Below, piece by piece: positions 53,433 to 62,087 of a stretch of 64,000 nucleotides of DNA. The stretch comes from Citrobacter tructae. GTDB taxonomy: Bacteria; Pseudomonadota; Gammaproteobacteria; Enterobacterales; Enterobacteriaceae. Numbering within the stretch: position 1 is the first letter of the stretch; each line of letters begins with the position of its first letter. The DNA is taken from contig NZ_CP038469.1 in assembly GCF_004684345.1 (NCBI RefSeq), forward strand, positions 2,046,001-2,110,000, written 5' to 3'. The notes beneath the pieces were generated by a model. That model saw only the letters and a list, made by a program, of their open reading frames with translations, had not been told where the DNA came from and made no database searches. Position numbers and translations under genes: made by a program.

Positions 53433-54005
53433 GGATTTCCCTTGAATTACACACATCCGGTTCCGGTATCCTGCCGGATCCGTTTGAATCATTATCGACA
53501 TTAAATGTCAGGCAAATTATCTCTGCATCCTGTAAAGATATATATCGAAAGAGAATTAGCGATTCTGACTCCAACTCTCCTGAGCACGAGATTCACTAAT
53601 TAATCTTTACGAATATGACAATTCGTCACCGGGATAAATTAAACATTTCAATTAATGAAAAATACCTGCAAATCCTTGTAATGGCCCTGGCTAATTCTTA
53701 TTGGGATCTAAGAAAAGTCTGGGTAAATATTACTTAAACACCGCCACAATAGTACGTAACAGTCTGGTTTATGAAGCATTACCCATAAAAACAGAAGGGT
53801 GATGAATTGTTTCATTAGGGTTAAATTTAATTAGCATGCTCATTAATCATTCCAATGCTTTCGTATTCTGACTCTTCTGCGTTGCCGCAACATGCCGCGC
53901 CAAATCTCACCTAAAAATGCAAACGAAAACTGACAGCACGCTGCGCTTCTGACAAAATAGTGACATCCCCTTCGATTTAACGTAACAGACGGAATCCTCT
54001 CTCTG
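53433..54005. other. Divergent intergenic region fimA - folD, about 570 bp
   Basis: This AT-rich region is without a gene. Next to fimA, ATCCGG (53455-53460) and CCGGAT (53474-53479) can form a leader hairpin. GACATT and AATGTC (53497-53509) form a small palindrome that could be a regulator site. The right end should hold the folD promoter. FimZ sites are expected near fimA but I cannot define them. Confidence 0.5.
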
Positions 54006-54872
54006 ATGGCAGCAAAGATTATTGACGGTAAAACGATTGCGCAGCAGGTACGCTCTGAGGTTGCTCAAAAAGTTCAGGCGCGTTTAGCGGCTGGATTACG
54101 CGCCCCAGGCCTGGCTGTTGTGCTGGTAGGTAGCAACCCGGCTTCGCAAATTTACGTCGCGAGTAAGCGCAAAGCCTGCGACGAAGTGGGGTTCGTCTCC
54201 CGCTCCTATGACCTGCCTGAAACCACCAGTGAGGCGGAACTTCTTGAGCTTATCGATACGCTCAATGCGGACGCCGCCATCGACGGTATCTTGGTCCAGC
54301 TACCGTTACCGGCGGGCATCGACAACGTCAAAGTGCTGGAACGCATTGCGCCGGATAAAGACGTCGACGGCTTCCACCCGTATAACGTCGGTCGCCTGTG
54401 CCAACGTGCGCCGCGCCTGCGTCCGTGTACGCCACGCGGTATAGTGACCCTGCTTGAGCGTTACAACATCGATACCTACGGCCTGAATGCCGTAGTGATT
54501 GGCGCTTCAAACATTGTCGGTCGCCCGATGAGCATGGAGCTGCTGCTGGCGGGTTGTACCACCACGGTAACCCATCGCTTCACCAAAGATCTGCGTCGCC
54601 ACGTTGAGCATGCTGACCTGCTGATTGTCGCCGTCGGCAAACCGGGCTTTATTCCCGGTGAATGGATCAAAGAAGGTGCGATTGTGATTGATGTCGGCAT
54701 CAACCGTCTGGAGAATGGTAAGGTTGTTGGCGATGTGGTCTTTGAAGATGCTGCTGCGCGTGCCTCGTATATTACGCCGGTACCGGGTGGCGTTGGCCCC
54801 ATGACCGTCGCCACACTTATCGAAAACACGCTCCAGGCGTGCGTTGAATATCATGATGTAAAGGACGTTTAA
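54006..54872 (+). CDS. folD: Bifunctional methylene-THF dehydrogenase/cyclohydrolase FolD
   Basis: The 288-residue cytosolic enzyme of one-carbon metabolism oxidises 5,10-methylene-THF with NADP and hydrolyses the methenyl form to 10-formyl-THF. The catalytic Lys is in YVASKRKAC, Rossmann motif GASNIVGRP, and the signature PGGVGPMTVATL. Length equals E. coli FolD. It is followed after 1 bp by ybcJ. Confidence 0.98.
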   Translation: MAAKIIDGKTIAQQVRSEVAQKVQARLAAGLRAPGLAVVLVGSNPASQIYVASKRKACDEVGFVSRSYDLPETTSEAELLELIDTLNADAAIDGILVQLPLPAGIDNVKVLERIAPDKDVDGFHPYNVGRLCQRAPRLRPCTPRGIVTLLERYNIDTYGLNAVVIGASNIVGRPMSMELLLAGCTTTVTHRFTKDLRRHVEHADLLIVAVGKPGFIPGEWIKEGAIVIDVGINRLENGKVVGDVVFEDAAARASYITPVPGGVGPMTVATLIENTLQACVEYHDVKDV

Positions 54873-54873
54873 G

Positions 54874-55086
54874 ATGGCCACATTTTCACTGGGTAAACAC
54901 CCACACGTTGAACTCTGCGATCTGCTGAAGCTGGAAGGCTGGAGCGAAAGCGGCGCCCAGGCAAAAATCGCCATTGGCGAAGGGTTGGTGAAGGTCGACG
55001 GTGTAGTAGAAACGCGTAAGCGCTGTAAAATCGTTGCCGGACAAACCGTGAGCTTCGAAGGCCAAAGCATTAACGTCGTGGCATGA
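54874..55086 (+). CDS. ybcJ: S4-like RNA-binding protein YbcJ
   Basis: The 70-residue protein has an S4-type RNA-binding fold (LCDLLKLEGWSESGAQAKIA, VKVDGVVETRKRCKI). It probably binds RNA; the target is unknown. It is cotranscribed with folD, starting 1 bp after its stop. A REP element follows. Confidence 0.95.
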   Translation: MATFSLGKHPHVELCDLLKLEGWSESGAQAKIAIGEGLVKVDGVVETRKRCKIVAGQTVSFEGQSINVVA

Positions 55087-55094
55087 TCCCAAGT

Positions 55095-55123
55095 GCCGGA
55101 TAGCGGTTCACACCGCATCCGGC
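55095..55123. repeat. REP element after ybcJ
   Basis: GCCGGATAGCGG pairs with CCGCATCCGGC around a TTCACA loop, an enterobacterial REP/BIME unit between ybcJ and ybcI. Confidence 0.85.
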
Positions 55124-55210
55124 CCGTTCCCCGCATTTTCAGATAATTAACTTCACCGTCACTTCACACCAGGCTGTTAGCATGTTGTTTTCTCATACGA
55201 AGCGACCATC

Positions 55211-55735
55211 ATGCCAACCATCGTTACCCACGCAGCCGTACCTCTTTGCTTAGGATTGGGTCTGGGACTCAAAGCCATTCCACCACGCTTGCTGTATGCC
55301 GGGGTTGTGTTGGCAATGCTGCCTGATGCCGACGTCCTGTCATTTAAGTTCGGCATCGCCTACGGCAACGTGTTTGGTCACCGTGGATTTACCCACTCGC
55401 TATTGTTCGCCTTCGTGGTGCCGCTACTGTGCGTAATGATTGGCCGACGATGGTTTAAAACCGGGCTGATTCGCTGCTGGCTATTCCTGACGGTTTCACT
55501 GCTGTCACACAGCCTGCTGGATTCGGTAACGACCGGAGGGAAAGGTGTTGGTTGGCTGTGGCCGTGGTCAGATGAACGCTTTTTTGCGCCATGGCAGGTG
55601 ATTAAGGTCGCGCCGTTTGCGCTGTCGCGCTACGCCACACCGTACGGGCATCAGGTGATTATTTCGGAATTGATGTGGGTATGGCTACCAGGAGCCGTAA
55701 TGATGGGGGTGCTGTGGTGGTATAGAAAGCACTAA
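55211..55735 (+). CDS. ybcI: Inner-membrane metal-dependent hydrolase-like YbcI
   Basis: The 174-residue protein of the YbcI/YdjM DUF457 group has about four hydrophobic segments and the conserved His/Asp set THAAVPLCL, LPDADVLSF, GHRGFTHSLL and SHSLLDSVT, which suggests a metal site near the membrane. The substrate is unknown; relatives are SOS or membrane-linked. Not in an obvious operon. Confidence 0.92.
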   Translation: MPTIVTHAAVPLCLGLGLGLKAIPPRLLYAGVVLAMLPDADVLSFKFGIAYGNVFGHRGFTHSLLFAFVVPLLCVMIGRRWFKTGLIRCWLFLTVSLLSHSLLDSVTTGGKGVGWLWPWSDERFFAPWQVIKVAPFALSRYATPYGHQVIISELMWVWLPGAVMMGVLWWYRKH

Positions 55736-55738
55736 TTT

Positions 55739-55768
55739 GCCGAATGGCGACGCATTGCGCCATCCGGC
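55739..55768. repeat. REP element between ybcI and cysS
   Basis: GCCGAATGGCG pairs with CGCCATCCGGC (one mismatch) around ACGCATTG. It lies between convergent ybcI and cysS. Confidence 0.85.
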
Positions 55769-55779
55769 AATCAAGAGAA

Positions 55780-57165
55780 TTACTTACGACGCCAGGTGGT
55801 GCCTTGCGGGCCGTCTTCCAGCACAATGCCCATCTCGTTGAGACGGTCACGCGCCGCATCTGCCGCCGCCCAGTTTTTCGCTTTACGGGCATCTAAACGC
55901 TGTTGGATCAACGCTTCAATTTCAGCAACTTCACCGTCATCCGCCTGCGCACCGCTTTGCAGGAACGCTTCCGGATCCTGCTCCAGCAGGCCCAGTACGC
56001 CGGACAGTTTACGCAGATGCGCAGCCATGCCGTTAGCCGCGGCCATATCTTCGCCCTTCAGACGGTTCACTTCACGCGCCATATCAAACAGCACGGAGTA
56101 GGCTTCCGGCGTGTTGAAGTCGTCGTCCATTGCTTCAATGAAACGCGCTTCAAAGGCTTCACCACCAGCTGGCACCACGGATTTGTCGGTACCGCGCAGC
56201 GCGGTGTACAGACGCTCCAGCGCAGAGCGCGCCTGTTTCAGGTTCTCTTCGCTGTAGTTCAGTTGGCTACGATAGTGGCCGGACATCAGGAAATAGCGAA
56301 TGGTTTCGGCGTCGTAGTATTTCAGCACGTCGCGCACGGTAAAGAAGTTGCCCAGCGATTTGGACATTTTCTCACGGTCAACCATCACCATCCCGGAGTG
56401 CATCCAGTAGTTGACGTATTCACCGTCGTGCGCACAGGTGGACTGCGCGATTTCGTTCTCATGGTGTGGGAACATCAGATCAGAACCGCCGCCATGAATA
56501 TCGAAATGGTTGCCCAGCTGTTTGCAGTTCATCGCCGAACATTCAATGTGCCAACCAGGACGGCCCGCACCCCACGGCGACGGCCAGCTAGGTTCGCCCT
56601 CTTTGGACATCTTCCACAGCACGAAGTCCATCGGGTTACGTTTCACATCAACCACATCCACGCGGGCACCCGCCTGCAGTTGATCTAGATCCTGGCGCGA
56701 CAGCTGACCGTAGTGCGGATCAGTCGGCACGTCGAACATCACATCGCCGTTATCGGCTACATAGGCGTGGCCTTTGGCGATCAGCTGTTCGGTGATTTCA
56801 ATAATTTCCGCAATATGATGCGTAGCGCGTGGTTCAAGATCCGGGCGCAGAATATTCAGCGCGTCGAAATCGTTGTGCATTTCCGCGATCATGCGATCGA
56901 CCAACGCCACAAAGCTCTCACCATTTTCATTAGCGCGCTTAATGATTTTGTCGTCGATATCGGTAATGTTGCGCACGTACTTCAGTTTATAGCCGAGGAA
57001 GCGCAGGTAACGCGCGACCACGTCGAAAGAAACGAAGGTACGTCCGTGACCAATATGACAGAGATCGTAAACGGTGATACCACACACGTACATGCCGACT
57101 TCCCCGGCATGAATGGGTTTGAATTCCTCTTTTTGGCGCGTCAGTGTATTAAAGATTTTTAACAT
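55780..57165 (-). CDS. cysS: Cysteinyl-tRNA synthetase CysS
   Basis: The 461-residue class I aminoacyl-tRNA synthetase charges tRNA-Cys. HIGH motif as HIGHGRT, zinc ligands MYVCGITVYD and ECSAMNCKQLG, and the second motif KMSKSLGN are all present. The long upstream in-frame extension is the ppiB divergent leader; ATG 57165 gives the E. coli length. Divergent from ppiB. Confidence 0.97.
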   Translation of the reverse strand: MLKIFNTLTRQKEEFKPIHAGEVGMYVCGITVYDLCHIGHGRTFVSFDVVARYLRFLGYKLKYVRNITDIDDKIIKRANENGESFVALVDRMIAEMHNDFDALNILRPDLEPRATHHIAEIIEITEQLIAKGHAYVADNGDVMFDVPTDPHYGQLSRQDLDQLQAGARVDVVDVKRNPMDFVLWKMSKEGEPSWPSPWGAGRPGWHIECSAMNCKQLGNHFDIHGGGSDLMFPHHENEIAQSTCAHDGEYVNYWMHSGMVMVDREKMSKSLGNFFTVRDVLKYYDAETIRYFLMSGHYRSQLNYSEENLKQARSALERLYTALRGTDKSVVPAGGEAFEARFIEAMDDDFNTPEAYSVLFDMAREVNRLKGEDMAAANGMAAHLRKLSGVLGLLEQDPEAFLQSGAQADDGEVAEIEALIQQRLDARKAKNWAAADAARDRLNEMGIVLEDGPQGTTWRRK

Positions 57166-57338
57166 CGAAGATTCCGTGTAGACGTGTGTGGATAACAAAG
57201 CCCTATAATACCTATAATTTGCCCCCGAAGCAGCACACTTTGCAAGGTGATCACAGCTTGCGGTTATGCTATAACAAGCCCCTATCATGTGACCCTGACC
57301 AGGGTCGAAGCACCACTCTATCGGAACAGGATGCAAAA

Positions 57339-57833
57339 ATGGTTACTTTCCACACTAATCACGGCGATATCGTAATCAAAACGTTTGATGATAAAGCGCC
57401 TGAAACAGTTAAAAACTTCCTGGACTACTGCCGCGAAGGTTTCTATAACAACACCATTTTCCACCGTGTTATCAATGGTTTCATGATCCAGGGCGGCGGT
57501 TTTGAGCCAGGCATGAAGCAAAAAGAAACCAAAGAAGCTATCAAAAACGAAGCTAACAACGGTCTGAAAAATACCCGTGGTACGCTGGCGATGGCCCGTA
57601 CTCAGGCTCCGCACTCTGCAACCGCTCAGTTCTTCATCAACGTTGCCGACAACGACTTCCTGAACTTCTCCGGCGAAAGCATGCAAGGCTGGGGCTACTG
57701 TGTGTTTGCTGAAGTGGTTGAAGGTATGGACGTGGTTGATAAAATCAAAAACGTTTCCACTGGCCGCAGCGGCATGCACCAGGACGTACCGAAAGAAGAC
57801 GTTATTATCGAAAACGTGACCGTCAGCGAGTAA
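57339..57833 (+). CDS. ppiB: Cytoplasmic cyclophilin PpiB
   Basis: The 164-residue peptidyl-prolyl cis-trans isomerase. The catalytic Arg and the core are in FHRVINGFMIQGGGF, with the substrate pocket AMARTQAPHSATAQFFIN. No signal peptide, so it is the cytoplasmic form. ATG 57339 has AGGA upstream. LpxH starts 2 bp after its stop, so the two are cotranscribed. Confidence 0.97.
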   Translation: MVTFHTNHGDIVIKTFDDKAPETVKNFLDYCREGFYNNTIFHRVINGFMIQGGGFEPGMKQKETKEAIKNEANNGLKNTRGTLAMARTQAPHSATAQFFINVADNDFLNFSGESMQGWGYCVFAEVVEGMDVVDKIKNVSTGRSGMHQDVPKEDVIIENVTVSE

Positions 57834-57835
57834 TC

Positions 57836-58558
57836 GTGGCGACACTGTTTATTGCAGATCTTCACCTCTGCACGGAAGAACCGGCGATCACCGCCGGTTT
57901 TCTGCGTTTTTTAGCCGGTGAAGCACAAACAGCCGATGCGCTGTACATTCTTGGCGATCTGTTCGAAGCCTGGATAGGCGATGACGACCCCAATCCGCTG
58001 CACCATGAAATAGCCACCGCGATAAAAACGCTGGCTGACGCCGGTGTCCCCTGCTATTTCATTCACGGTAATCGTGATTTCCTGCTCGGTAAGCGTTTTG
58101 CCCGTGAAAGCGGCATGACCTTGCTTCCCGAGGAAAAAGTACTCGACCTGTATGGCCGCAAGGTACTAATCATGCATGGTGACACCTTGTGCACCGACGA
58201 CGCTGGCTATCAGGCGTTTCGCGCCAAAGTGCATCAACCTTGGTTACAAACGCTGTTTCTTGCCCTACCTTTGTGTATTCGCCAACGCATTGCCGCTAAG
58301 ATGCGCGCCAACAGCAAAGCCGCCAACAGCAGCAAATCGCTGGAAATCATGGACGTTAACCAAAACGCGGTAGTCAGTGCGATGGAAAAGAATCAGGTGC
58401 AATGGTTGATCCACGGCCATACCCACCGCCCGGCAGTGCATGAACTGACGGCCAGTCACCAACCCGCTTTCCGCGTGGTGCTAGGCGCATGGCACACCGA
58501 AGGTTCGATGGTTAAGGTCACTGCTGACGACGTTAAGCTGATCGCTTTTCCGTTTTAA
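57836..58558 (+). CDS. lpxH: UDP-2,3-diacylglucosamine pyrophosphatase LpxH
   Basis: The 240-residue peripheral membrane Mn-dependent hydrolase forms lipid X in lipid A synthesis. Calcineurin-like motifs DLH, GDLFEAWIGDD, GNRD, HGD and HGHTHRP are intact. GTG start 2 bp after ppiB, giving translational coupling. Essential in E. coli. Confidence 0.97.
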   Translation: MATLFIADLHLCTEEPAITAGFLRFLAGEAQTADALYILGDLFEAWIGDDDPNPLHHEIATAIKTLADAGVPCYFIHGNRDFLLGKRFARESGMTLLPEEKVLDLYGRKVLIMHGDTLCTDDAGYQAFRAKVHQPWLQTLFLALPLCIRQRIAAKMRANSKAANSSKSLEIMDVNQNAVVSAMEKNQVQWLIHGHTHRPAVHELTASHQPAFRVVLGAWHTEGSMVKVTADDVKLIAFPF

Positions 58559-58588
58559 TTCCTTCCCGAAACGTCTGTAGTACAGGAT

Positions 58589-58604
58589 ACGCAATCGTTT
58601 TCCT
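58589..58604 (+). promoter_or_regulatory. PurR operator of purEK
   Basis: ACGCAATCGTTTTCCT matches the PUR box consensus (ACGCAAACGTTTNCNT) almost fully. It overlaps the promoter 5' of purE, with TATTCT at 58621 as a likely -10. Guanine/hypoxanthine-bound PurR would repress purEK. Confidence 0.92.
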
Positions 58605-58675
58605 TGAGAGCGAAATATGCTATTCTCTGTGGCCTCAAAAGTCGAGTGTAGTGCACCACAGGAGTTTTCAGACGC

Positions 58676-59185
58676 ATGTCTTCCCGCAATAATCCGGCGC
58701 GTGTCGCCATCGTGATGGGGTCCAAAAGCGACTGGGCTACCATGCAGTTCGCCGCCGAAATCTTCGAAATCCTGAATGTCCCGCACCATGTTGAAGTGGT
58801 CTCTGCCCACCGCACCCCCGACAGGCTGTTCAGCTTCGCCGAAAGTGCTGAAGAAAATGGCTATCAGGTGATCATTGCAGGCGCAGGCGGTGCAGCACAT
58901 CTGCCAGGCATGATTGCGGCGAAAACGCTGGTGCCAGTGTTAGGCGTTCCGGTGCAAAGCGCAGCGCTAAGCGGTGTAGACAGCCTTTACTCCATCGTGC
59001 AAATGCCACGCGGTATTCCAGTCGGAACGCTGGCGATTGGTAAAGCGGGCGCGGCGAATGCAGCCCTGCTGGCGGCACAAATTCTGGCGACACACGATAA
59101 AGAACTTCATCAGCGTTTACACGACTGGCGTAAAGCGCAGACCGATGAGGTGCTGGAGAACCCGGACCCGCGAGGTGCGGCATGA
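58676..59185 (+). CDS. purE: N5-carboxyaminoimidazole ribonucleotide mutase PurE
   Basis: The 169-residue class I PurE converts N5-CAIR to CAIR in purine synthesis. IVMGSKSDWATM at the N-terminus, SAHRTPDR and GAGGAAHLPGM mark the active site. An octamer in E. coli. The stop overlaps the purK start in ATGA. Confidence 0.97.
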   Translation: MSSRNNPARVAIVMGSKSDWATMQFAAEIFEILNVPHHVEVVSAHRTPDRLFSFAESAEENGYQVIIAGAGGAAHLPGMIAAKTLVPVLGVPVQSAALSGVDSLYSIVQMPRGIPVGTLAIGKAGAANAALLAAQILATHDKELHQRLHDWRKAQTDEVLENPDPRGAA

Positions 59186-60249
59186 AGCAGGTTTGCGTAC
59201 TTGGCAACGGTCAACTAGGGCGCATGCTGCGTCAGGCCGGTGAGCCGCTGGGGATTGCGGTCTGGCCCGTCGGACTGGATGCCGAACCCGCTGCCGTTCC
59301 CTTTCAGCAAAGCGTGATTACCGCCGAGATTGAACGCTGGCCGGAAACTGCGCTAACCCGCGAACTGGCGCGTCATCCGGCGTTTGTGAACCGTGATATC
59401 TTCCCGATTATTGCCGACCGCCTGACGCAAAAGCAGCTTTTTGACAAGCTCGGTCTGGCGACCGCACCATGGCAACTGCTGGCAGACAAAAACGAATGGT
59501 CTGCGGTGTTCGATAAACTCGGCGAGTTGGCGATCGTCAAACGCCGCGTCGGTGGCTACGATGGTCGCGGGCAGTGGCGTTTGCGCGCCCATGAAACCGA
59601 ACAACTGCCGGATGACTGCTACGGTGAGTGCATCGTCGAGCGGGGGATCAACTTCTCTGGCGAAGTGTCGCTGGTAGGTGCCCGCGCGCACGACGGCAGC
59701 ACCGTCTTCTATCCGCTGACCCACAACCTGCATCAGGACGGCATTCTGCGCACTAGCGTCGCTTTCCCGCAGGCCAATGCCAAACAGCAGGAACAGGCCG
59801 AGGCGATGCTCTCTGCCATTATGCAGGAGCTGGGCTATGTTGGCGTGATGGCGATGGAGTGTTTTATCACTCCGGAAGGCTTGCTGATCAACGAACTGGC
59901 TCCGCGCGTCCACAACAGTGGGCACTGGACGCAAAACGGCGCCAGCATCAGCCAGTTTGAACTGCATCTGCGCGCCATTACCAACCTGCCATTACCGACG
60001 CCGGTGGTGAACAGTCCTTCAGTGATGGTGAATTTGATTGGCAGCGACCTCAACTACGACTGGCTGAAATTGCCACTGGTGCATCTGCACTGGTACGACA
60101 AAGACGTGCGCGAAGGTCGCAAGGTCGGTCACCTGAACCTGACCGACAGCGATACCGCTCGCCTGAGCGCAACGCTGGAAGCGCTGATTCCCCTGCTGCC
60201 ACCGGAATACGCCAGCGGCATTATCTGGGCGCAATCAAAGCTGAAATAA
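59182..60249 (+). CDS. purK: N5-carboxyaminoimidazole ribonucleotide synthase PurK
   Basis: The 355-residue ATP-grasp enzyme makes N5-CAIR from AIR, bicarbonate and ATP. GNGQLGRMLRQAG, KRRVGGYDGRGQW, and the metal-binding NELAPRVHNSGHWT are intact. Overlaps purE by 4 bp. A hairpin follows. Confidence 0.97.
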   Translation: MKQVCVLGNGQLGRMLRQAGEPLGIAVWPVGLDAEPAAVPFQQSVITAEIERWPETALTRELARHPAFVNRDIFPIIADRLTQKQLFDKLGLATAPWQLLADKNEWSAVFDKLGELAIVKRRVGGYDGRGQWRLRAHETEQLPDDCYGECIVERGINFSGEVSLVGARAHDGSTVFYPLTHNLHQDGILRTSVAFPQANAKQQEQAEAMLSAIMQELGYVGVMAMECFITPEGLLINELAPRVHNSGHWTQNGASISQFELHLRAITNLPLPTPVVNSPSVMVNLIGSDLNYDWLKLPLVHLHWYDKDVREGRKVGHLNLTDSDTARLSATLEALIPLLPPEYASGIIWAQSKLK

Positions 60250-60258
60250 GCCATTAAT

Positions 60259-60288
60259 GCCGGGGAATGGATTTTATCCTTCCCCGGC
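60259..60288 (+). terminator. Hairpin after purK
   Basis: GCCGGGGAA pairs with TTCCCCGGC, and an inner GGAT/ATCC extends the stem. There is no T run, but the position 10 bp after purK fits a transcript end. Confidence 0.65.
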
Positions 60289-60345
60289 CCCTCCTCTGGC
60301 GCGTAAAATCCCCTCCATTGCTGTTTTGTATTTTCAGGATTGAAC

Positions 60346-61431
60346 ATGAACGATGGAACGGACTATCGCGCGATTCTGCTCGCCGGTACGCCCTTAATCG
60401 ATGTACGCGCGCCCGTTGAATTTCAACAAGGCGCGATGCCCAGCGCAATCAACCTTCCCTTGATGAACGATGACGAACGTGCCGCTGTCGGTACCTGTTA
60501 CAAACGTCAGGGACCGGAAGCTGCGCTGGCACTTGGGCATCAACTTGTTAGCGGTGACGTCCGCCAGCAGCGGATGAATGCCTGGCAAACTGCCTGTCAT
60601 CAGCATCCCGAGGGGATTTTATGCTGTGCACGCGGCGGTCAGCGTTCGCACATTGTGCAGCAATGGCTGCGTGAATCCGGTATTGACTACCCGCTGGTAC
60701 GAGGCGGTTATAAGGCCCTGCGTCAGGCAGCGATACAGATAACCGAAGATTTAGTACAAAAGCCCATCGTCTTAATTGGCGGCTGCACCGGCAGCGGTAA
60801 AACGCAGCTGGTGCAACTGCAGCCGAACGGCGTGGACCTCGAAGGTCTGGCGCACCATCGCGGCTCTTCTTTTGGTCGCACGGTAGAACCCCAACTGAGC
60901 CAGGCCAGTTTTGAAAATCTGCTGGCGGTCGAGATGCTGAAAACCGATAGCCGTCAGGACCTGCATCGCTGGGTGCTGGAAGATGAAGGCCGCATGATTG
61001 GTGCCAATCATTTGCCCGAATGCTTGCGTGAACGCATGAGCCAGGCGTCTATTGCGGTAGTGGAAGATCCCTTTGAGCTACGTCTCGAGCGGCTTCGTGA
61101 AGAGTATTTTGTGCGCATGCACCACGATTTCACCCAAGCCTACGGGGAAACTCAGGGCTGGCAGGAATACAGTGAATATTTGCATCACGGCCTGTTCGCT
61201 ATCCGTCGTCGTCTGGGATTACAGCGCTTCGCGGAGCTGACCGCACTGCTGGACGTTGCCCTGCAAGAACAACAAACCAACGGAAGTACCGACGCGCATA
61301 TGGGCTGGTTGATACCGTTACTTAACGAATACTACGACCCGATGTATCGCTATCAACTGGAAAAGAAAGCCGCGAAAATCGTATTCCGCGGCTCATGGCA
61401 GGACGTGAATGACTGGATCCAGGCGCATTAA
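60346..61431 (+). CDS. selU: tRNA 2-selenouridine synthase SelU (MnmH)
   Basis: The 361-residue enzyme replaces sulfur with selenium (via a geranylated intermediate) at 2-thiouridine of the wobble position in Lys, Glu and Gln tRNAs. The N-terminal rhodanese domain has the catalytic Cys in CCARGGQRS (two consecutive Cys; the E. coli site reads CFRGG). The P-loop is GGCTGSGKT. ATG 60346 has AGGA upstream. Here it directly follows purK, whereas in E. coli an allantoin catabolic cluster lies between them. Convergent overlap of 4 bp with the sfbC-like gene. Confidence 0.93.
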   Translation: MNDGTDYRAILLAGTPLIDVRAPVEFQQGAMPSAINLPLMNDDERAAVGTCYKRQGPEAALALGHQLVSGDVRQQRMNAWQTACHQHPEGILCCARGGQRSHIVQQWLRESGIDYPLVRGGYKALRQAAIQITEDLVQKPIVLIGGCTGSGKTQLVQLQPNGVDLEGLAHHRGSSFGRTVEPQLSQASFENLLAVEMLKTDSRQDLHRWVLEDEGRMIGANHLPECLRERMSQASIAVVEDPFELRLERLREEYFVRMHHDFTQAYGETQGWQEYSEYLHHGLFAIRRRLGLQRFAELTALLDVALQEQQTNGSTDAHMGWLIPLLNEYYDPMYRYQLEKKAAKIVFRGSWQDVNDWIQAH

Positions 61432-62087
61432 TGCCGGTCGCGCTTGTCCGCGCGTTTCGCCAGCCAGTCGCCCAGTACCTGCACAACCTGTACCAGAATA
61501 ATCAGTGCCACCACGGTGACAATCATGACCTGGGTTTCATAGCGGTAATAGCCGAAGCGAATCGCCAGGTCACCTACCCCGCCGCCGCCAACAATCCCAG
61601 CCATTGCGGAATACCCGATCAGACTGACCAGCGTTATCGTCAACCCACGCAGCAGACCCGCACTGGCTTCCGGTAACAGCACGGTACAAATGATGCGCAT
61701 CGGACTGGCACCGAAGGCCTCCGCCGCTTCAATAATGCCCTTGTCAACCTCACGCAGGGCGCTGTCGACCAGTCGGGCATAGAACGCAATCGCCGCCACC
61801 GACAGCGGCACCGACGCGGCAATTGGCCCAATGGTATTGCCGAGCAGAAACTGGGTTAACGGCAGCAACAGCACCAGCAGGATCACAAACGGCACCGAGC
61901 GGATAATATTCACAAGAACGGAACTCAGCAGATATACAAAACGGTTCTGCCAGAATAAATGGCGGTCGGTCACGAAGATTAAAAAGCCCAGAGGCAGGCC
62001 GCCAACAATCGCCAGCACCGTAGAGATGCTTAGCATCTGGAAGGTTTCATTGAACGCCAGCGTCAAATCCGGCAATAAATCATCCAC
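61428..62087 (-). CDS. sfbC: ABC importer permease, MetI family (SfbC-like)
   Basis: The 219-residue inner-membrane permease of the MetNIQ family has about five transmembrane segments. The EAA coupling loop reads EAAEAFGASPMRIICTVLLPEA. The GTG at 62087 has GGAGG 7 bases upstream and overlaps the end of the ATPase gene, so the genes are coupled. Salmonella has a homologous operon, sfbABC, next to ybbB that was linked to iron uptake, while sequence-wise the family is methionine-type. Substrate therefore uncertain. Confidence 0.85.
   Translation of the reverse strand: MDDLLPDLTLAFNETFQMLSISTVLAIVGGLPLGFLIFVTDRHLFWQNRFVYLLSSVLVNIIRSVPFVILLVLLLPLTQFLLGNTIGPIAASVPLSVAAIAFYARLVDSALREVDKGIIEAAEAFGASPMRIICTVLLPEASAGLLRGLTITLVSLIGYSAMAGIVGGGGVGDLAIRFGYYRYETQVMIVTVVALIILVQVVQVLGDWLAKRADKRDRH

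Noticed and set aside
53433..54005. Invertible fim promoter element as in E. coli fimS
   Set aside because: I found no pair of short inverted repeats flanking a promoter-sized segment, and no fimB/fimE-type recombinase is present. The fimZ/Y/W genes point to the Salmonella mode of control.
55903..56688. 261-codon open frame opposite cysS
   Set aside because: Antisense shadow of an intact cysteinyl-tRNA synthetase gene.
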